From assembly GCF_000429125.1 (NCBI RefSeq), contig NZ_AUBG01000010.1, positions 62,001 through 126,000 of the forward strand: a DNA stretch of 64,000 bases, in the 5' to 3' direction. Position numbers and translations under genes: made by a program. Under the pieces are notes generated by a model. The model had not been told where the DNA came from and did not search any database. It saw only the letters and a program-made list of their open reading frames with translations. This document shows positions 45,401 to 53,933 of the stretch, piece after piece (the stretch's first letter is position 1; every line of letters starts with the position of its first letter). The stretch comes from Aequorivita capsosiphonis DSM 23843 (GTDB lineage Bacteria; Bacteroidota; Bacteroidia; Flavobacteriales; Flavobacteriaceae).

Positions 45401-45753
45401 TTTACCAAGATGTAGCTAAAAAATATCAAGAGAAATTAAAATATTACAACGGATTTAAATTTAACAAACAGCGTCTTATTGCCGATGAGATTATAACAAA
45501 TATGGAGCGCTACCGCAGCTTAGTGCAGACTGTGGTGGTCTATGACGATGAGCAATATGGACGTGAAGAAGCTAAGAAATTCAATGATTATTTGAAGTTG
45601 TTCCGCCATTTCTACTCACCAGATGAAGCGATGGATTTAGACAAAGAGCTTCAAAAGGATTCGACAGTGCAAATACCGTTAGATTCAAATCTTTTAAAGC
45701 AAATGGAACGAAATCCAACCAAAGAAACGGAGATGGAAGTTCCCTTAAACTAA
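42430..45753 (+). CDS. DUF2723 membrane glycosyltransferase-like protein with TPR tail
   Basis: The 1107-residue protein opens with a polytopic domain (about 10-330) that has the family marks TASFWDAGEYITTS and EVGHPPGAPLYQLLGA. This is the PMT-like C-type fold (DUF2723). A second membrane block follows (about 545-665), then a long periplasmic domain and TPR-like helices (about 930-1010, RLAEALINKGENDKAENIL). Such proteins are thought to move sugars or lipids across the inner membrane of Bacteroidota. It is followed, five bases after its stop, by a deacetylase gene in probable operon. Confidence 0.88.
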   Translation: MGSFNFSKWNNITGWVVFAIALTTYWLTVEPTASFWDAGEYITTSSNLEVGHPPGAPLYQLLGAFFSIFAPDASYIALTINLMSVFASAFTILFMFWSLSILLTNLISKHHEIQKTNAIAILGSSAIGALAFSFTDSFWFNAVEAEVYAMAACLMAILFYTALRWERDMLKPRGNRWIILIAFIIGLSFGVHFMALLTIPAIGFLYFFKHYKTVTVKNFIVANVVSVAILLFIFIFLLPMTLKFFSAAEVFFVNTVGMPFNSGTVIAGLIFIGLFYYLIRYTRSKGFVYLNTLVLCILFIFMGFSSWLMLPIRANAGTVINENNPNNARELLAYYNREQYPATHLFYGPNFTESYVGLDADNPYTDDKPNYEKDTASGKYIIVNNYKNASQNTEDSQKGFLPRMWSTEHNANYMEFTGGLDFSVKSEYLNEPRLVDEVNKFKQAYNQGLVDTKDYDKFLKNFGQYLDIKKPSFIQNMKFMFEFQFGYMYWRYFMWNFTGRQDDVQGQYTDLHGNWLSGVKFIDELRLGSQDNLPSDVKDNKARNTYFFLPLILGIIGLVFHFKNDQKSFWVLLVFYLFTGLALKIYLNERPFEPRERDYALVGSFYVFALWIGYGVYALFDLAKNYVKPKVALPIVLTVCVLAGPILMASQNWDDHDRSGRYTAQSMGKMYLDSCDENAILFTIGDNDTFALWYAQNVEGYRQDVRIVNTSLFQTDWYIDDMKKKAFTSDPIPSQLTHEKYRGGTRDFLIYQKTNKDTIDIKTWMNFVANDSPATQMELQSGQVVNTFPSKVIRIPVDKEAVLRNGIVDQKDADKIVPYIDITLKGDVIYKNRMMMLDIIANNNWERPIYFSGGSFGDDDYLWMKDYLQLDGVVYKLVPIKTAINKRSPFDMGRIDANKMYDIVMSWDWGNSGSPDIYHDTETRRNGITYRSNLARLAEALINKGENDKAENILDLAMEKMPIDYFEYYSLLEPFVIGYYELDKPEKARKVYQDVAKKYQEKLKYYNGFKFNKQRLIADEIITNMERYRSLVQTVVVYDDEQYGREEAKKFNDYLKLFRHFYSPDEAMDLDKELQKDSTVQIPLDSNLLKQMERNPTKETEMEVPLN

Positions 45754-45758
45754 AACAA

Positions 45759-46463
45759 TTGAAGTTCAATTTAGTAAAAATGCCCAGATTTATTCAGCGG
45801 TTATACCCTGAACGAATTTGGGCTTTTTCGCGAAAGAAAAAATCGATATATCTCACTTTTGACGATGGCCCCATTCCCGTAGTTACGCCTTGGGTTTTGG
45901 AAGAACTGAAAAAACACAACGCCAAAGCAACGTTTTTCTGCATCGGTAACAATATCCTAAAGCATCCGGATGTTTTTCAACAAATCTTGTCTGAAGGGCA
46001 TTCCGTAGGCAATCACACTTTTAACCATTTAAATGGATGGAAGACTGAAACTTCAGTCTATGTAGAGAATGCGGAAAAGGCTGCGAGACAAATGATGGAT
46101 GCTGGATATAGGGTGACGGATGCCGGAAGACGGGTGACCGAAGATTATTTCCAAAAGAAAAAGGAATCTGAAATTGGGACTCAGCAATCGCTTTTCCGTC
46201 CTCCTTACGGCAGAATATCTTCAAAGCAAGCAAAGTTACTTCAGAAGAAAGGCTTTAAAATTGTGATGTGGGATATAGTGAGCTATGATTACGATACAAG
46301 AGTTTCCAAAGAAGAATGTCTTCAAAATGTTATGAAAAATATTAAACCTGGAAGTGTTATCGTTTTTCACGACAGCCTTAGGGCCGAAAAAAACCTACGC
46401 TATGTTTTGCCGAAGGTTTTGAAATTTATTTCAGAAAAAGAATGGAAATATTTATGCATATAA
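45759..46463 (+). CDS. NodB-type polysaccharide deacetylase with a repeat-derived insert
   Basis: A 234-residue enzyme with TFDDGP (33-38), HSVGNHTFNH (metal His86 and His90), FRPPYGR (146-152) and VIVFHDS. The TTG start gives MKFNLVKMPRFIQRL, which fits relatives better than the later ATG (45780). Between residues 112 and 143 there is an unusual Arg/Lys/Asp-rich segment (GYRVTDAGRRVTEDYFQKKK) encoded by short near-repeats of GGGTGACGGATGCCGGAAGACG. It probably acts on peptidoglycan or surface polysaccharide. Confidence 0.88.
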   Translation: MKFNLVKMPRFIQRLYPERIWAFSRKKKSIYLTFDDGPIPVVTPWVLEELKKHNAKATFFCIGNNILKHPDVFQQILSEGHSVGNHTFNHLNGWKTETSVYVENAEKAARQMMDAGYRVTDAGRRVTEDYFQKKKESEIGTQQSLFRPPYGRISSKQAKLLQKKGFKIVMWDIVSYDYDTRVSKEECLQNVMKNIKPGSVIVFHDSLRAEKNLRYVLPKVLKFISEKEWKYLCI

Positions 46464-46480
46464 AAATTGTAAACTTCAAG

Positions 46481-46523
46481 TTCCCCCCTTGGGCTTGCCT
46501 GCCGGAGGTAGGGGTTAGGGGGC
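46481..46523. repeat. GC-rich intergenic palindromic repeat
   Basis: CCCCCCTTGGGCTTGCCTGC then CGGAGGTAGGGGTTAGGGGG forms a palindromic unit between convergent genes. It could act as a terminator for both. Relatives of the CCTGCCGGCAGG core are at 4852-4871 and 58843-58863. Confidence 0.55.
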
Positions 46524-46524
46524 T

Positions 46525-46821
46525 TTAAACATATTCCTTAACCAAGCCAACAAGTGTATCGGCATCTTGCTCGCCACTTTGGCGCCATTTCATTTCGCCA
46601 TCCTTATAAATCATCAATGTGGGCAAATCTTTAACGCGCAGGGCCTCTGCAAGTTCTTTATTCTTGTCCACATCTATTTTTATAACTCGTGCCTCATCGC
46701 CAAGAGAAGCGGCTACTTCGCGAAGTACCAGATGCATTCCTTTGCAGGCTTCGTCCCATTCAGCATAAAAATCTAATAGGACCGGAGTACGGGTTTCAAT
46801 TAATTCTCCAAATTTTGACAT
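46525..46821 (-). CDS. thioredoxin-like protein with a single active-site Cys
   Basis: The 98-residue protein has the thioredoxin fold (TPVLLDFYAEW, VIKIDVDKNKELAEAL, LPTLMIYKDGE). The expected WCGPC is WDEAC here: Trp22, Asp23, Glu24, Ala25, Cys26. The N-terminal attacking Cys is missing, so it cannot do classic disulfide exchange; a monothiol or binding role is possible. It converges with the deacetylase gene and has a good promoter. Confidence 0.88.
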   Translation of the reverse strand: MSKFGELIETRTPVLLDFYAEWDEACKGMHLVLREVAASLGDEARVIKIDVDKNKELAEALRVKDLPTLMIYKDGEMKWRQSGEQDADTLVGLVKEYV

Positions 46822-46856
46822 ACGTCTTTTGTTTGTTAGTTGAACAATTGTATCTA

Positions 46857-46890
46857 CAAATATAATAAAATAAGTGCCTTATGTTATCAA
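46857..46890 (-). promoter_or_regulatory. candidate promoter of the thioredoxin-like gene
   Basis: Minus strand TTTG, 23 bases, TATATTTG (46857-46864), an exact -7 element at the upper end of usual spacing, 36 bases before the start codon. Confidence 0.5.
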
Positions 46891-46969
46891 AGTGCTTAAA
46901 GTGCCCAAAGTTTTTATTAAATAGAATCAGAACTTAAAAAGGATAAGAACCAAGACAGAACAGAATAAA

Positions 46970-48247
46970 CTAGACTTCCCTTCCCTTTTTAGATTTTAGA
47001 GGACTTTTCTTTTTAAGTTGGATAACAGTAATCTCAGGCCAGATTCCAACTCTTCCGGGATAACCTAAATATCCAAATCCGCGATTCACGTTTATATATC
47101 TTCCGAATTCCTCATAAATCCCTGCCCAATTTTTATATCTATATTGAATTGGACTCCATTTGAAGATCCCTGGAATTTCAACACCAAATTGCATTCCGTG
47201 GGTATGGCCACTAAGTGTTAAATGAAAATGGCGCGGATCTTCTTTCACTTCTGCTTGCCAATGCGAAGGATCGTGGCTCATCAATATTTTAAAATCACTA
47301 TCAGTAATTCCAACAGTTGCTTTATCTAAATCTCCCGCTTTTTTAAATCCGTTTTCACCCCAGTTCTCTACTCCAACCAGAGCTATTTTCTGTTCCTTTC
47401 TATATAAATATCGATTTTCGTTCAAAAGAAGATTCCATCCCATCTCGTTTTGGATGTCTTTTAGTTTTTGAAGATTTTTGGCCTGATCTTCTTTAGTATC
47501 CCAGTTGACATAGTCACCATAGTCGTGATTTCCTAAAACTGAAAACACACCATCTTTCGCTTTCAAGGTAGAAAAAAGCTGTTTCCAATCATCCAATTCA
47601 TCAGCCACATTGTTCACCAAATCGCCAGTAAAAAGAATTACATCACTCTTTTGCTCATTTGCAAGATTTATAGCATACTCCACTTTACGATGATTATCAA
47701 AACTACCACAATGTATATCGCTTAATTGAGTAATAGTGTATCCATCAAAGACATCAGGCAGATTGTCAAATTCCAATGAATATTTTAAAACCCTATAATT
47801 GTATTTTCCTTGAACCATTCCATAAATCAAGGATGCAAAAGGGATGGCTGCAATTCCCAAGGCAATGGTGCTTACAAACTTTCTACGAGAGACCATAAAT
47901 GGAGTTTCACTACTACCGGCAACCTTCATAAAAATTCCCACGAAGAACCTACCAATATCTTCGGCAAACATAAAAATGATAATCAATAGCTTCGGAACAA
48001 AAAGCACGAGGAAAGCTCCAAAGACATACATGGTATTGATGCCAATTACCTTGCCTGCTCCCATCGTTGAAAACTGATATAATAAAGCACCCAAAACTAC
48101 TATCGACAAAAAGACGTAAACCCCATAAATCCATGGATTTTTGGTGAGGGTTCTTACAGCCTGAAAGGCATAGATGTCAACAAGAATGTAAACTGTAATA
48201 AAAAGAAACCAACGCATAGGGTAGAAAGAATTTTTTAAAGATACCAC
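46970..48247 (-). CDS. membrane-bound metallophosphoesterase
   Basis: The 425-residue protein has four N-terminal membrane helices (about 8-150) and a calcineurin-like phosphoesterase domain. The five motifs are LSDIHCGSF, TGDLVNN, LGNHDYGD, MSHDP and LSGHTHGMQFG. A Tat-like/anchor segment RRKFVSTIALGIAAIPFASL is at about 140. This type (YkuE/LpxH-like outer layer) may cleave UDP-diacylglucosamine or phospholipid; the substrate is not visible. It is divergent from the GH92 gene. Confidence 0.9.
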   Translation of the reverse strand: MVSLKNSFYPMRWFLFITVYILVDIYAFQAVRTLTKNPWIYGVYVFLSIVVLGALLYQFSTMGAGKVIGINTMYVFGAFLVLFVPKLLIIIFMFAEDIGRFFVGIFMKVAGSSETPFMVSRRKFVSTIALGIAAIPFASLIYGMVQGKYNYRVLKYSLEFDNLPDVFDGYTITQLSDIHCGSFDNHRKVEYAINLANEQKSDVILFTGDLVNNVADELDDWKQLFSTLKAKDGVFSVLGNHDYGDYVNWDTKEDQAKNLQKLKDIQNEMGWNLLLNENRYLYRKEQKIALVGVENWGENGFKKAGDLDKATVGITDSDFKILMSHDPSHWQAEVKEDPRHFHLTLSGHTHGMQFGVEIPGIFKWSPIQYRYKNWAGIYEEFGRYINVNRGFGYLGYPGRVGIWPEITVIQLKKKSPLKSKKGREV

Positions 48248-48270
48248 GTTTCAAAAAATTGAAATCGTAC

Positions 48271-48388
48271 TTCACTTTATTTTAACGGTTTTAGTAAAAG
48301 AAGAACCTTTTCATCCTTTAGGGTCGGGAAAAAAAATTTCGATTCAAAAATATATAGGTTCGTTCACTTTATTTTAAGGGTTTTAGTA
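48271..48388 (+). repeat. duplicated 26-base motif upstream of the GH92 gene
   Basis: TTCACTTTATTTTAACGGTT plus TTAGTA at 48271-48296 recurs at 48363-48388 with one difference (C to G), 92 bases apart. The second copy ends 24 bases before the ATG at 48412, and TATCTTTT next to it resembles a -7 element. The copies may be binding sites for a regulator of the mannosidase gene. Confidence 0.6.
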
Positions 48389-48411
48389 TCTTTTCCGATT
48401 AATTTATAGAA

Positions 48412-51384
48412 ATGTACAAATACCTATCCCCACTACTTTTTTTACTGCCAATATTCTGTTTTTCGCAGGTAAATTCCCAACCTGAAACCCTGACTTCTTT
48501 CGTAAATCCATTTATCGGAACGGGCGGTCATGGCCACACTTATCCAGGAGCGACCATGCCCTTTGGAATGATGCAACTAAGTCCCGATACCCGCTTGGAT
48601 GGCTGGGACGGCTGCAGCGGTTATCATTATAGTGATGAATACATTTATGGTTTTTCGCACACCCATCTTAGCGGAACGGGCGTGAGCGATTATGCTGATA
48701 TTCTTTTAATGCCCACAAACAAAGTGAATTTTAACAATGGCGCCGATACTTCGACAGGCTCAGCAGATCTTCAAAGCGGATATCGAGCACATTTTTCACA
48801 CGAAAATGAATTTGCATCTCCTGGATATTACAAAGTTCATCTGGATGAAACTAATATTGAAGTAGAGCTTACAGTTTCAGAACGAAGTGGAATCCATCAT
48901 TACACTTTTCCGAAAAATTCCAAACAAATTGTAATTCTCGATTTGGAACACCGTGATAAAGTTTTGAGTTCTGAAATAAAAACGATTTCAAAAACCGAAA
49001 TTTCCGGACATCGTCATTCTGAGGCTTGGGCGCTGGATCAAAAATTGTTTTATAATATTCAATTTTCGCGACCTTATAAAAACGTAACGTATTTAAACGA
49101 TAAAACCGACGGCGAAAAAGTGATAGCCGCTTTTGAATTTGATGCTTCCGAAAGTGACGAACTCGATATAAAAATAGCAATTTCCGCCGTAGATGATGCT
49201 GGAGCAAAGAAAAACCTAAAAGCTGAAATTGGCGACAAGTCTTTTCAGCAGATAAAAAAAGAAGCTGAAACCGCTTGGGAAAAACAACTCGAAAAAATCG
49301 ATGTTTCGGCTCCGCTCAACAACCGAGAAAATAGAGATCGAAAAACAATTTTTTATACTGCGCTTTATCACACGATGATTGCTCCTAACCTTTACCAAGA
49401 TGTGGATGGGCGTTATCGCGGGATGGATCTTAAAATTCACCAAACATCAGATTTTAAAAATTATACCGTGTTTTCTCTTTGGGATACCTACCGAGCGGCA
49501 CACCCACTTTATACAATTATTGAAAAAGAACGCACCAACGATTTTATAAATTCACTTTTGGCAAAACAAGACGAAGGTGGAATTCTTCCTATTTGGCCAT
49601 TGGCAGGAAACTATACCGGTTGTATGATTGGGTATCACGCAGTTCCCGTAATTGCCGACGCGTATTTAAAAGGAATCCGTGGATATGACACCGAAAAAGC
49701 TTTTGAAGCAATGAAACACAGTGCGGTCCAGGATAAATTAGGACTAGAAAGCTATAAAGAATTTGGCTTTATTCCTGTGGAAGAAGAAAGTGAGTCGGTT
49801 TCAAAAACTTTGGAATACGCTTATGACGACTGGACGATAGCCGAAATGGCGAAAGCGATGGGGAAAACAGAAGATCATAAAACCTACACTGAAAGAGCCC
49901 AATACTATAAAAACGTTTACGATCCAGAGACCAAGTTTATGCGTGGTAGATTTAGAAATACTTGGTTTGCACCTTTTGATCCGTATGAAGTGAATTTTAA
50001 CTACACCGAGGCAAATTCTTGGCAATACAGTTTTTACGCGCCTCAAGATATTTCTGGATTGATAAATCTGATGGGGGGGAAAAGTGCATTTGAAACCCAA
50101 CTCGACAAACTTTTTACTGCGGAAGTTGAAACTTCTGGTCGCCAACAAGTTGATATTACTGGTTTGATTGGCCAATACGCCCACGGAAATGAACCGAGCC
50201 ATCATATGGCTTATCTGTATAATTTCGTCAACCAGCCCGCCAAAACGCAAGAGCGCATTCACGAGATTTTAACCGGACAATACCAAAACGCTCCAGATGG
50301 GATTTCTGGAAACGAAGACTGCGGGCAGATGAGTGCTTGGTATATTTTTAGCGCACTCGGTTTTTATCCGGTAACTCCTGCCAGCAATGAATATATAATT
50401 GGAACTCCTTTATTTGAAAGTGCTATAATTAATTTAGACGAAGGAAAAACCTTTGAGATTTCCGCGGAAAATATTTCAGATAAAAACAAGTACATCGCTT
50501 CAGCCAGCTTAAACGGCAACCCATTAAAAAGAAGTTTTATCAATCATTCTGAAGTTATGGACGGCGGGAAATTAGTTTTTAAAATGACTGATAAACCTTC
50601 AACTTGGGCCACAAAAGACGACGAAATCCCAAAAACGGACATAATAGATAATTTGATTGTTCCAGCACCTTTTATTGCGAAAGGAGAAGTTGCTTTCAAA
50701 AATGAAACCGAAATTACGTTAGGAGTATCTTCACCTAACTCCGAAATTTTTTACAGTCTAAATGACAATGATTTTAAAAGGTATTCTAAACCATTTACTA
50801 TTTCGGAAGAATCGATATTAAAAACTTATGCTTCGACTCCGCTCAGCAACCGTACTTCGGCGAATTCAGAAGGGCCAAAAAGTAGTGTGCTTAAAACCCA
50901 TTTCTATAAGATTGACCCCAACCTCAGCATAAAACTGGAAACCGAATATGCCAATCAATACAACGGCGGCGGTAAAAATGCTTTAATTGACGGTATTCAC
51001 GGCGCCAATGATTTTAGAACTGGAACTTGGCAAGGCTATCACGCTGTAGATTTAAATGCGACGGTGGATCTTGGTTCAAATAAAGAAGTAAAAACAGTTT
51101 CAGTAGGTTTTCTACAAGATCAACGCAGTTGGATTTTTTACCCTACGGAAGTTTCCTGTTCAGTTTCAGAAAATGGAACCGATTTTACAGAATTGCCAAT
51201 GCAAAAAATAGAGACTGAAAAACCTTCAGAAGATGTGACAACTAAAAAAATCGAATTCCAAATTGTTAAGAAAATTCAATATATAAAAATCAGCGCAAAA
51301 AATCTTGGCGATTTACCAAAAGGACACCTAGGTTATGGAGGAAAGGCTTGGATTTTTGTAGACGAGATAACAATTGAAAACTGA
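48412..51384 (+). CDS. GH92 alpha-mannosidase family protein
   Basis: The 990-residue secreted enzyme has a signal peptide (MYKYLSPLLFLLPIFCFSQ). The GH92 domain (about 25-720) has FVNPFIGTGGHGHTYPGA, GMMQLSPDTR and GCSGYHYSD at the start and NEDCGQMSAWYIFSALGFYP. A chitobiase-type C-terminal module follows, with an F5/8 type C-like domain (about 855-990). GH92 enzymes release alpha-1,2 or other alpha-mannosides from N-glycan or mannan, calcium-dependently. The organism thus can attack mannose polymers. Confidence 0.93.
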   Translation: MYKYLSPLLFLLPIFCFSQVNSQPETLTSFVNPFIGTGGHGHTYPGATMPFGMMQLSPDTRLDGWDGCSGYHYSDEYIYGFSHTHLSGTGVSDYADILLMPTNKVNFNNGADTSTGSADLQSGYRAHFSHENEFASPGYYKVHLDETNIEVELTVSERSGIHHYTFPKNSKQIVILDLEHRDKVLSSEIKTISKTEISGHRHSEAWALDQKLFYNIQFSRPYKNVTYLNDKTDGEKVIAAFEFDASESDELDIKIAISAVDDAGAKKNLKAEIGDKSFQQIKKEAETAWEKQLEKIDVSAPLNNRENRDRKTIFYTALYHTMIAPNLYQDVDGRYRGMDLKIHQTSDFKNYTVFSLWDTYRAAHPLYTIIEKERTNDFINSLLAKQDEGGILPIWPLAGNYTGCMIGYHAVPVIADAYLKGIRGYDTEKAFEAMKHSAVQDKLGLESYKEFGFIPVEEESESVSKTLEYAYDDWTIAEMAKAMGKTEDHKTYTERAQYYKNVYDPETKFMRGRFRNTWFAPFDPYEVNFNYTEANSWQYSFYAPQDISGLINLMGGKSAFETQLDKLFTAEVETSGRQQVDITGLIGQYAHGNEPSHHMAYLYNFVNQPAKTQERIHEILTGQYQNAPDGISGNEDCGQMSAWYIFSALGFYPVTPASNEYIIGTPLFESAIINLDEGKTFEISAENISDKNKYIASASLNGNPLKRSFINHSEVMDGGKLVFKMTDKPSTWATKDDEIPKTDIIDNLIVPAPFIAKGEVAFKNETEITLGVSSPNSEIFYSLNDNDFKRYSKPFTISEESILKTYASTPLSNRTSANSEGPKSSVLKTHFYKIDPNLSIKLETEYANQYNGGGKNALIDGIHGANDFRTGTWQGYHAVDLNATVDLGSNKEVKTVSVGFLQDQRSWIFYPTEVSCSVSENGTDFTELPMQKIETEKPSEDVTTKKIEFQIVKKIQYIKISAKNLGDLPKGHLGYGGKAWIFVDEITIEN

Positions 51385-51493
51385 AACAAGACCTAATACT
51401 AAGAACGAATCATATCAAATACCTAACAGGTTTTCTTTATCATTCATAGCGTTATGCGAAGGATGAAAAACCAACTAGGACTTACGAACCACT

Positions 51494-52270
51494 ATGAATT
51501 TCAACTACAACACCAATCAAATCTATTATGAAACTTATGGAAAAGGACCAGCACTTGTGCTTTTACATGGCTTTTTAGAAAGTTCCGCTATGTGGGAAAA
51601 GTTGATTTCGCAGTTGGAAAAGAATAATTTTGTAATTACACTCGATTTCCCAGGACACGGAAAAAGTGATGTTATCTCTGAAATTCATTCCATGGAATTA
51701 ATGGCAGGAGTAGTTGAACAATTATTAGAACATCTTCAAATTGATTCGACCACATTTGTTGGTCATTCTATGGGTGGATATGTGACTATGGCGTACGCCG
51801 AGCTATTTCCAGAAAAGATGGAAAGATTAATTCTTCTAAATTCTACTCCAGCAGCCGATACCGAAGAAAAGAAAGAAATTCGAAATCGCTCGTTAAAAGT
51901 TTTTGAAAAAAATCCAAGTGCCTTTATAAGTATGGCAATTAGCAATCTATTTGCCGAAACCTCACGCCAAAAGTTTTCAAAAGAAATTGAATCCTTAAAA
52001 GAGGAAGCTAACTCCTTCCCTTTAAATGGTATAAAAGCCGCACTAAAAGGAATGCGCGATCGAAAAGACCGAACAAAAGTGCTAAAAAACTTCAACAAAG
52101 AAAAATATTCAATTTTGTCAGAAAGCGATCCGCTCTTAGAACTTGAAGAAACTAAAAAATTGGCCGAAAGTTGCAACTCCAAAGTAATAACAATTGATGG
52201 AGGGCATCACAGCACCTATGAAAACTTAAATGGAGTTTTAAAAAATCTAACGCATATTTTAGAGACCTAA
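51494..52270 (+). CDS. alpha/beta hydrolase
   Basis: A 258-residue alpha/beta hydrolase with oxyanion LLHGFLES (24-30), nucleophile Ser92 in VGHSMGG, acid Asp in SESDPLLE and His in GGHHSTYEN. The substrate is not evident. It is 109 bases after the mannosidase gene in the same direction. Confidence 0.9.
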   Translation: MNFNYNTNQIYYETYGKGPALVLLHGFLESSAMWEKLISQLEKNNFVITLDFPGHGKSDVISEIHSMELMAGVVEQLLEHLQIDSTTFVGHSMGGYVTMAYAELFPEKMERLILLNSTPAADTEEKKEIRNRSLKVFEKNPSAFISMAISNLFAETSRQKFSKEIESLKEEANSFPLNGIKAALKGMRDRKDRTKVLKNFNKEKYSILSESDPLLELEETKKLAESCNSKVITIDGGHHSTYENLNGVLKNLTHILET

Positions 52271-52470
52271 CTGAAGAGAACTCAATTCTTTCTATTATAG
52301 AAGAATCCAGGGCAGAAAAGTCAATACTTCATTTAAAGTAGTTTTATGGAAATTCATAATTTGTAAAACCTAGCTCATTGAACATAATTTTGTATTTTAA
52401 CGGATAAAAGTTGTATTTCGTCGAAAAAAAAATTAATATTGAGTATTCAAATTTAAATAAATTAACATAG

Positions 52471-52632
52471 ATGGATAATGTAGCTCCCCCAAATCACTCT
52501 CCAATCTTAAGCCTAATTTGCACTGCATTCGGTCACGATTATGATGTAACACAAAAAAGTATCAACCAATATCAATGTTCCTGCTGTGGCAAACAAGCGG
52601 CAAGTATAGAACAGTTATTTGAGAATACTTAA
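52471..52632 (+). CDS. 53-residue Cys-rich small protein
   Basis: A short ORF from ATG (52471) to TAA (52632) encodes 53 residues. Cys17 and His22 (ICTAFGHDY) and CSCCGK at 36-41 look like a zinc-binding knuckle. Such small CxxC proteins are common in Flavobacteriaceae, and an AT-rich leader precedes it. A strong hairpin terminator 11 bases after the stop supports it being an expressed gene. The function is unknown. Confidence 0.65.
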   Translation: MDNVAPPNHSPILSLICTAFGHDYDVTQKSINQYQCSCCGKQAASIEQLFENT

Positions 52633-52642
52633 AAGTCTTAGT

Positions 52643-52689
52643 GTAGAGCAGAGAGTCGAAAAATATTTCGATTCTTTGCTCTACATTTT
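52643..52689. terminator. bidirectional terminator between the small gene and thiL
   Basis: GTAGAGCAGAGAGTCGAAA pairs with TTTCGATTCTTTGCTCTAC around AATA, with two mismatches, followed by a T-run (ATTTTT). It lies between convergent genes. Confidence 0.85.
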
Positions 52690-52697
52690 TGAAAAAC

Positions 52698-53753
52698 CTA
52701 TTCCTCATTTTCTAGGGCATTCCAGCCCCTAGCTATCAAAGGTATTTTTGTTCCGGCGCGGCTTATCAAATGCGTTCCTTCGTTTTGGTTTGTCATATGT
52801 CCAATCACAGTAAGATGTGGATTGCCCTTTAACTTGGGATAATCTTCTGTTTTTATGGTAAAAAGCAGTTCGTAATCTTCCCCGCCGCTTAGGGCTATAG
52901 TAGTACTATCAAGGTTAAATTCTTCACAAACGGAGATAACCTGAGGATCCAATGGAATTTTATCTTCAAATAGGTTGCAACCTACCTTCGAACTTTTACA
53001 TATATGAATAATTTCTGAAGACAGACCATCGCTGATATCAATCATAGCGGTTGGCTTCACATCCAATTCTACTAACAATTTCGAAATATTCTTTCTTGCT
53101 TCGGGTTTTAATTGTCGCTCTACCAAATAGGAATAAGGTTCCAAATCGGGTTGCGAATTCGGATTCACCTTAAAAACCTCCTTTTCGCGTTCCAAAACCT
53201 GAAGACCCATATAGGATGCACCCAAATCTCCAGTAACTACTAACAAATCATTTTCCTTGGCGCCACTTCTATAAATAGCATCGCCTTTATTCACCATACC
53301 TATTGCAGTAATGCTTATCATTAAACCTGTTGTAGAAGAAGTAGTATCACCTCCAACCACATCAACATTATATATTTTGGCCGCAGCTTCAATTCCTGCA
53401 TAGAGCTCTTCCAAGGCTTCTACGGGAAAGCGATTGGAAACAGCAATGGAAACTGTGATTTGCGTAGGTTCAGCATTCATGGCATATACATCAGACAGAT
53501 TTACAACAACCGCTTTATAGCCAAGATGCTTTAACGGCATATAACTTAAATCAAAATGTACTCCTTCTAAAAGAAAATCTGTTGAAACCACCATTTCCTT
53601 TCTTGAATTACAAGAAATGACAGCAGCATCATCACCAATCCCCATTACGGTGGATTTTTGTTTGATCTTGAAGTTTTTAGTAAGGTGATCTATGAGTCCA
53701 AATTCGCCAAGCGAACCAATTCCTGTACTTGAGTTGTCTTTATTTTCGAACAT
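52698..53753 (-). CDS. thiL: thiamine-monophosphate kinase
   Basis: The 351-residue enzyme is an AIR-synthetase/ThiL-family kinase: FGLIDHLTKNF, MGIGDDAAVI, DFLLEGVHFD, VVGGDTTSS and IDISDGLSSE. It makes thiamine diphosphate from thiamine phosphate. Length and motifs are full. A TATTTTTG promoter element (53777-53784) gives a short leader. Confidence 0.95.
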   Translation of the reverse strand: MFENKDNSSTGIGSLGEFGLIDHLTKNFKIKQKSTVMGIGDDAAVISCNSRKEMVVSTDFLLEGVHFDLSYMPLKHLGYKAVVVNLSDVYAMNAEPTQITVSIAVSNRFPVEALEELYAGIEAAAKIYNVDVVGGDTTSSTTGLMISITAIGMVNKGDAIYRSGAKENDLLVVTGDLGASYMGLQVLEREKEVFKVNPNSQPDLEPYSYLVERQLKPEARKNISKLLVELDVKPTAMIDISDGLSSEIIHICKSSKVGCNLFEDKIPLDPQVISVCEEFNLDSTTIALSGGEDYELLFTIKTEDYPKLKGNPHLTVIGHMTNQNEGTHLISRAGTKIPLIARGWNALENEE

Positions 53754-53776
53754 TGTATATAGTTATCTGATTGGGA

Positions 53777-53784
53777 CAAAAATA
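53777..53784 (-). promoter_or_regulatory. candidate -7 element of thiL
   Basis: TATTTTTG on the minus strand is an exact TAnnTTTG, 23 bases before the thiL ATG. Upstream TTTTCTCG at 20-base spacing is a weak -33 element. Confidence 0.5.
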
Positions 53785-53870
53785 CGCTTTCAAAATGAAT
53801 CGAGAAAAGAGTTCACCCTTCACTTTTATAGACTTTCTAAAGCACGCAATAATCTAATTCAGATTATAAC

Positions 53871-53896
53871 TTAAAACTATTACACTATAGTTTTAA
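53871..53896. promoter_or_regulatory. perfect 10-base inverted repeat upstream of the suf locus
   Basis: TTAAAACTAT-TACACT-ATAGTTTTAA is a 26-base perfect inverted repeat, centred about 50 bases upstream of the suf -7 element. It has the form of an operator for a dimeric regulator. No T-run follows in a way that suggests a terminator. Confidence 0.5.
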
Positions 53897-53933
53897 AAAC
53901 CCAGTTCGGTATGGTTAAAAGTTCTATTTGATG

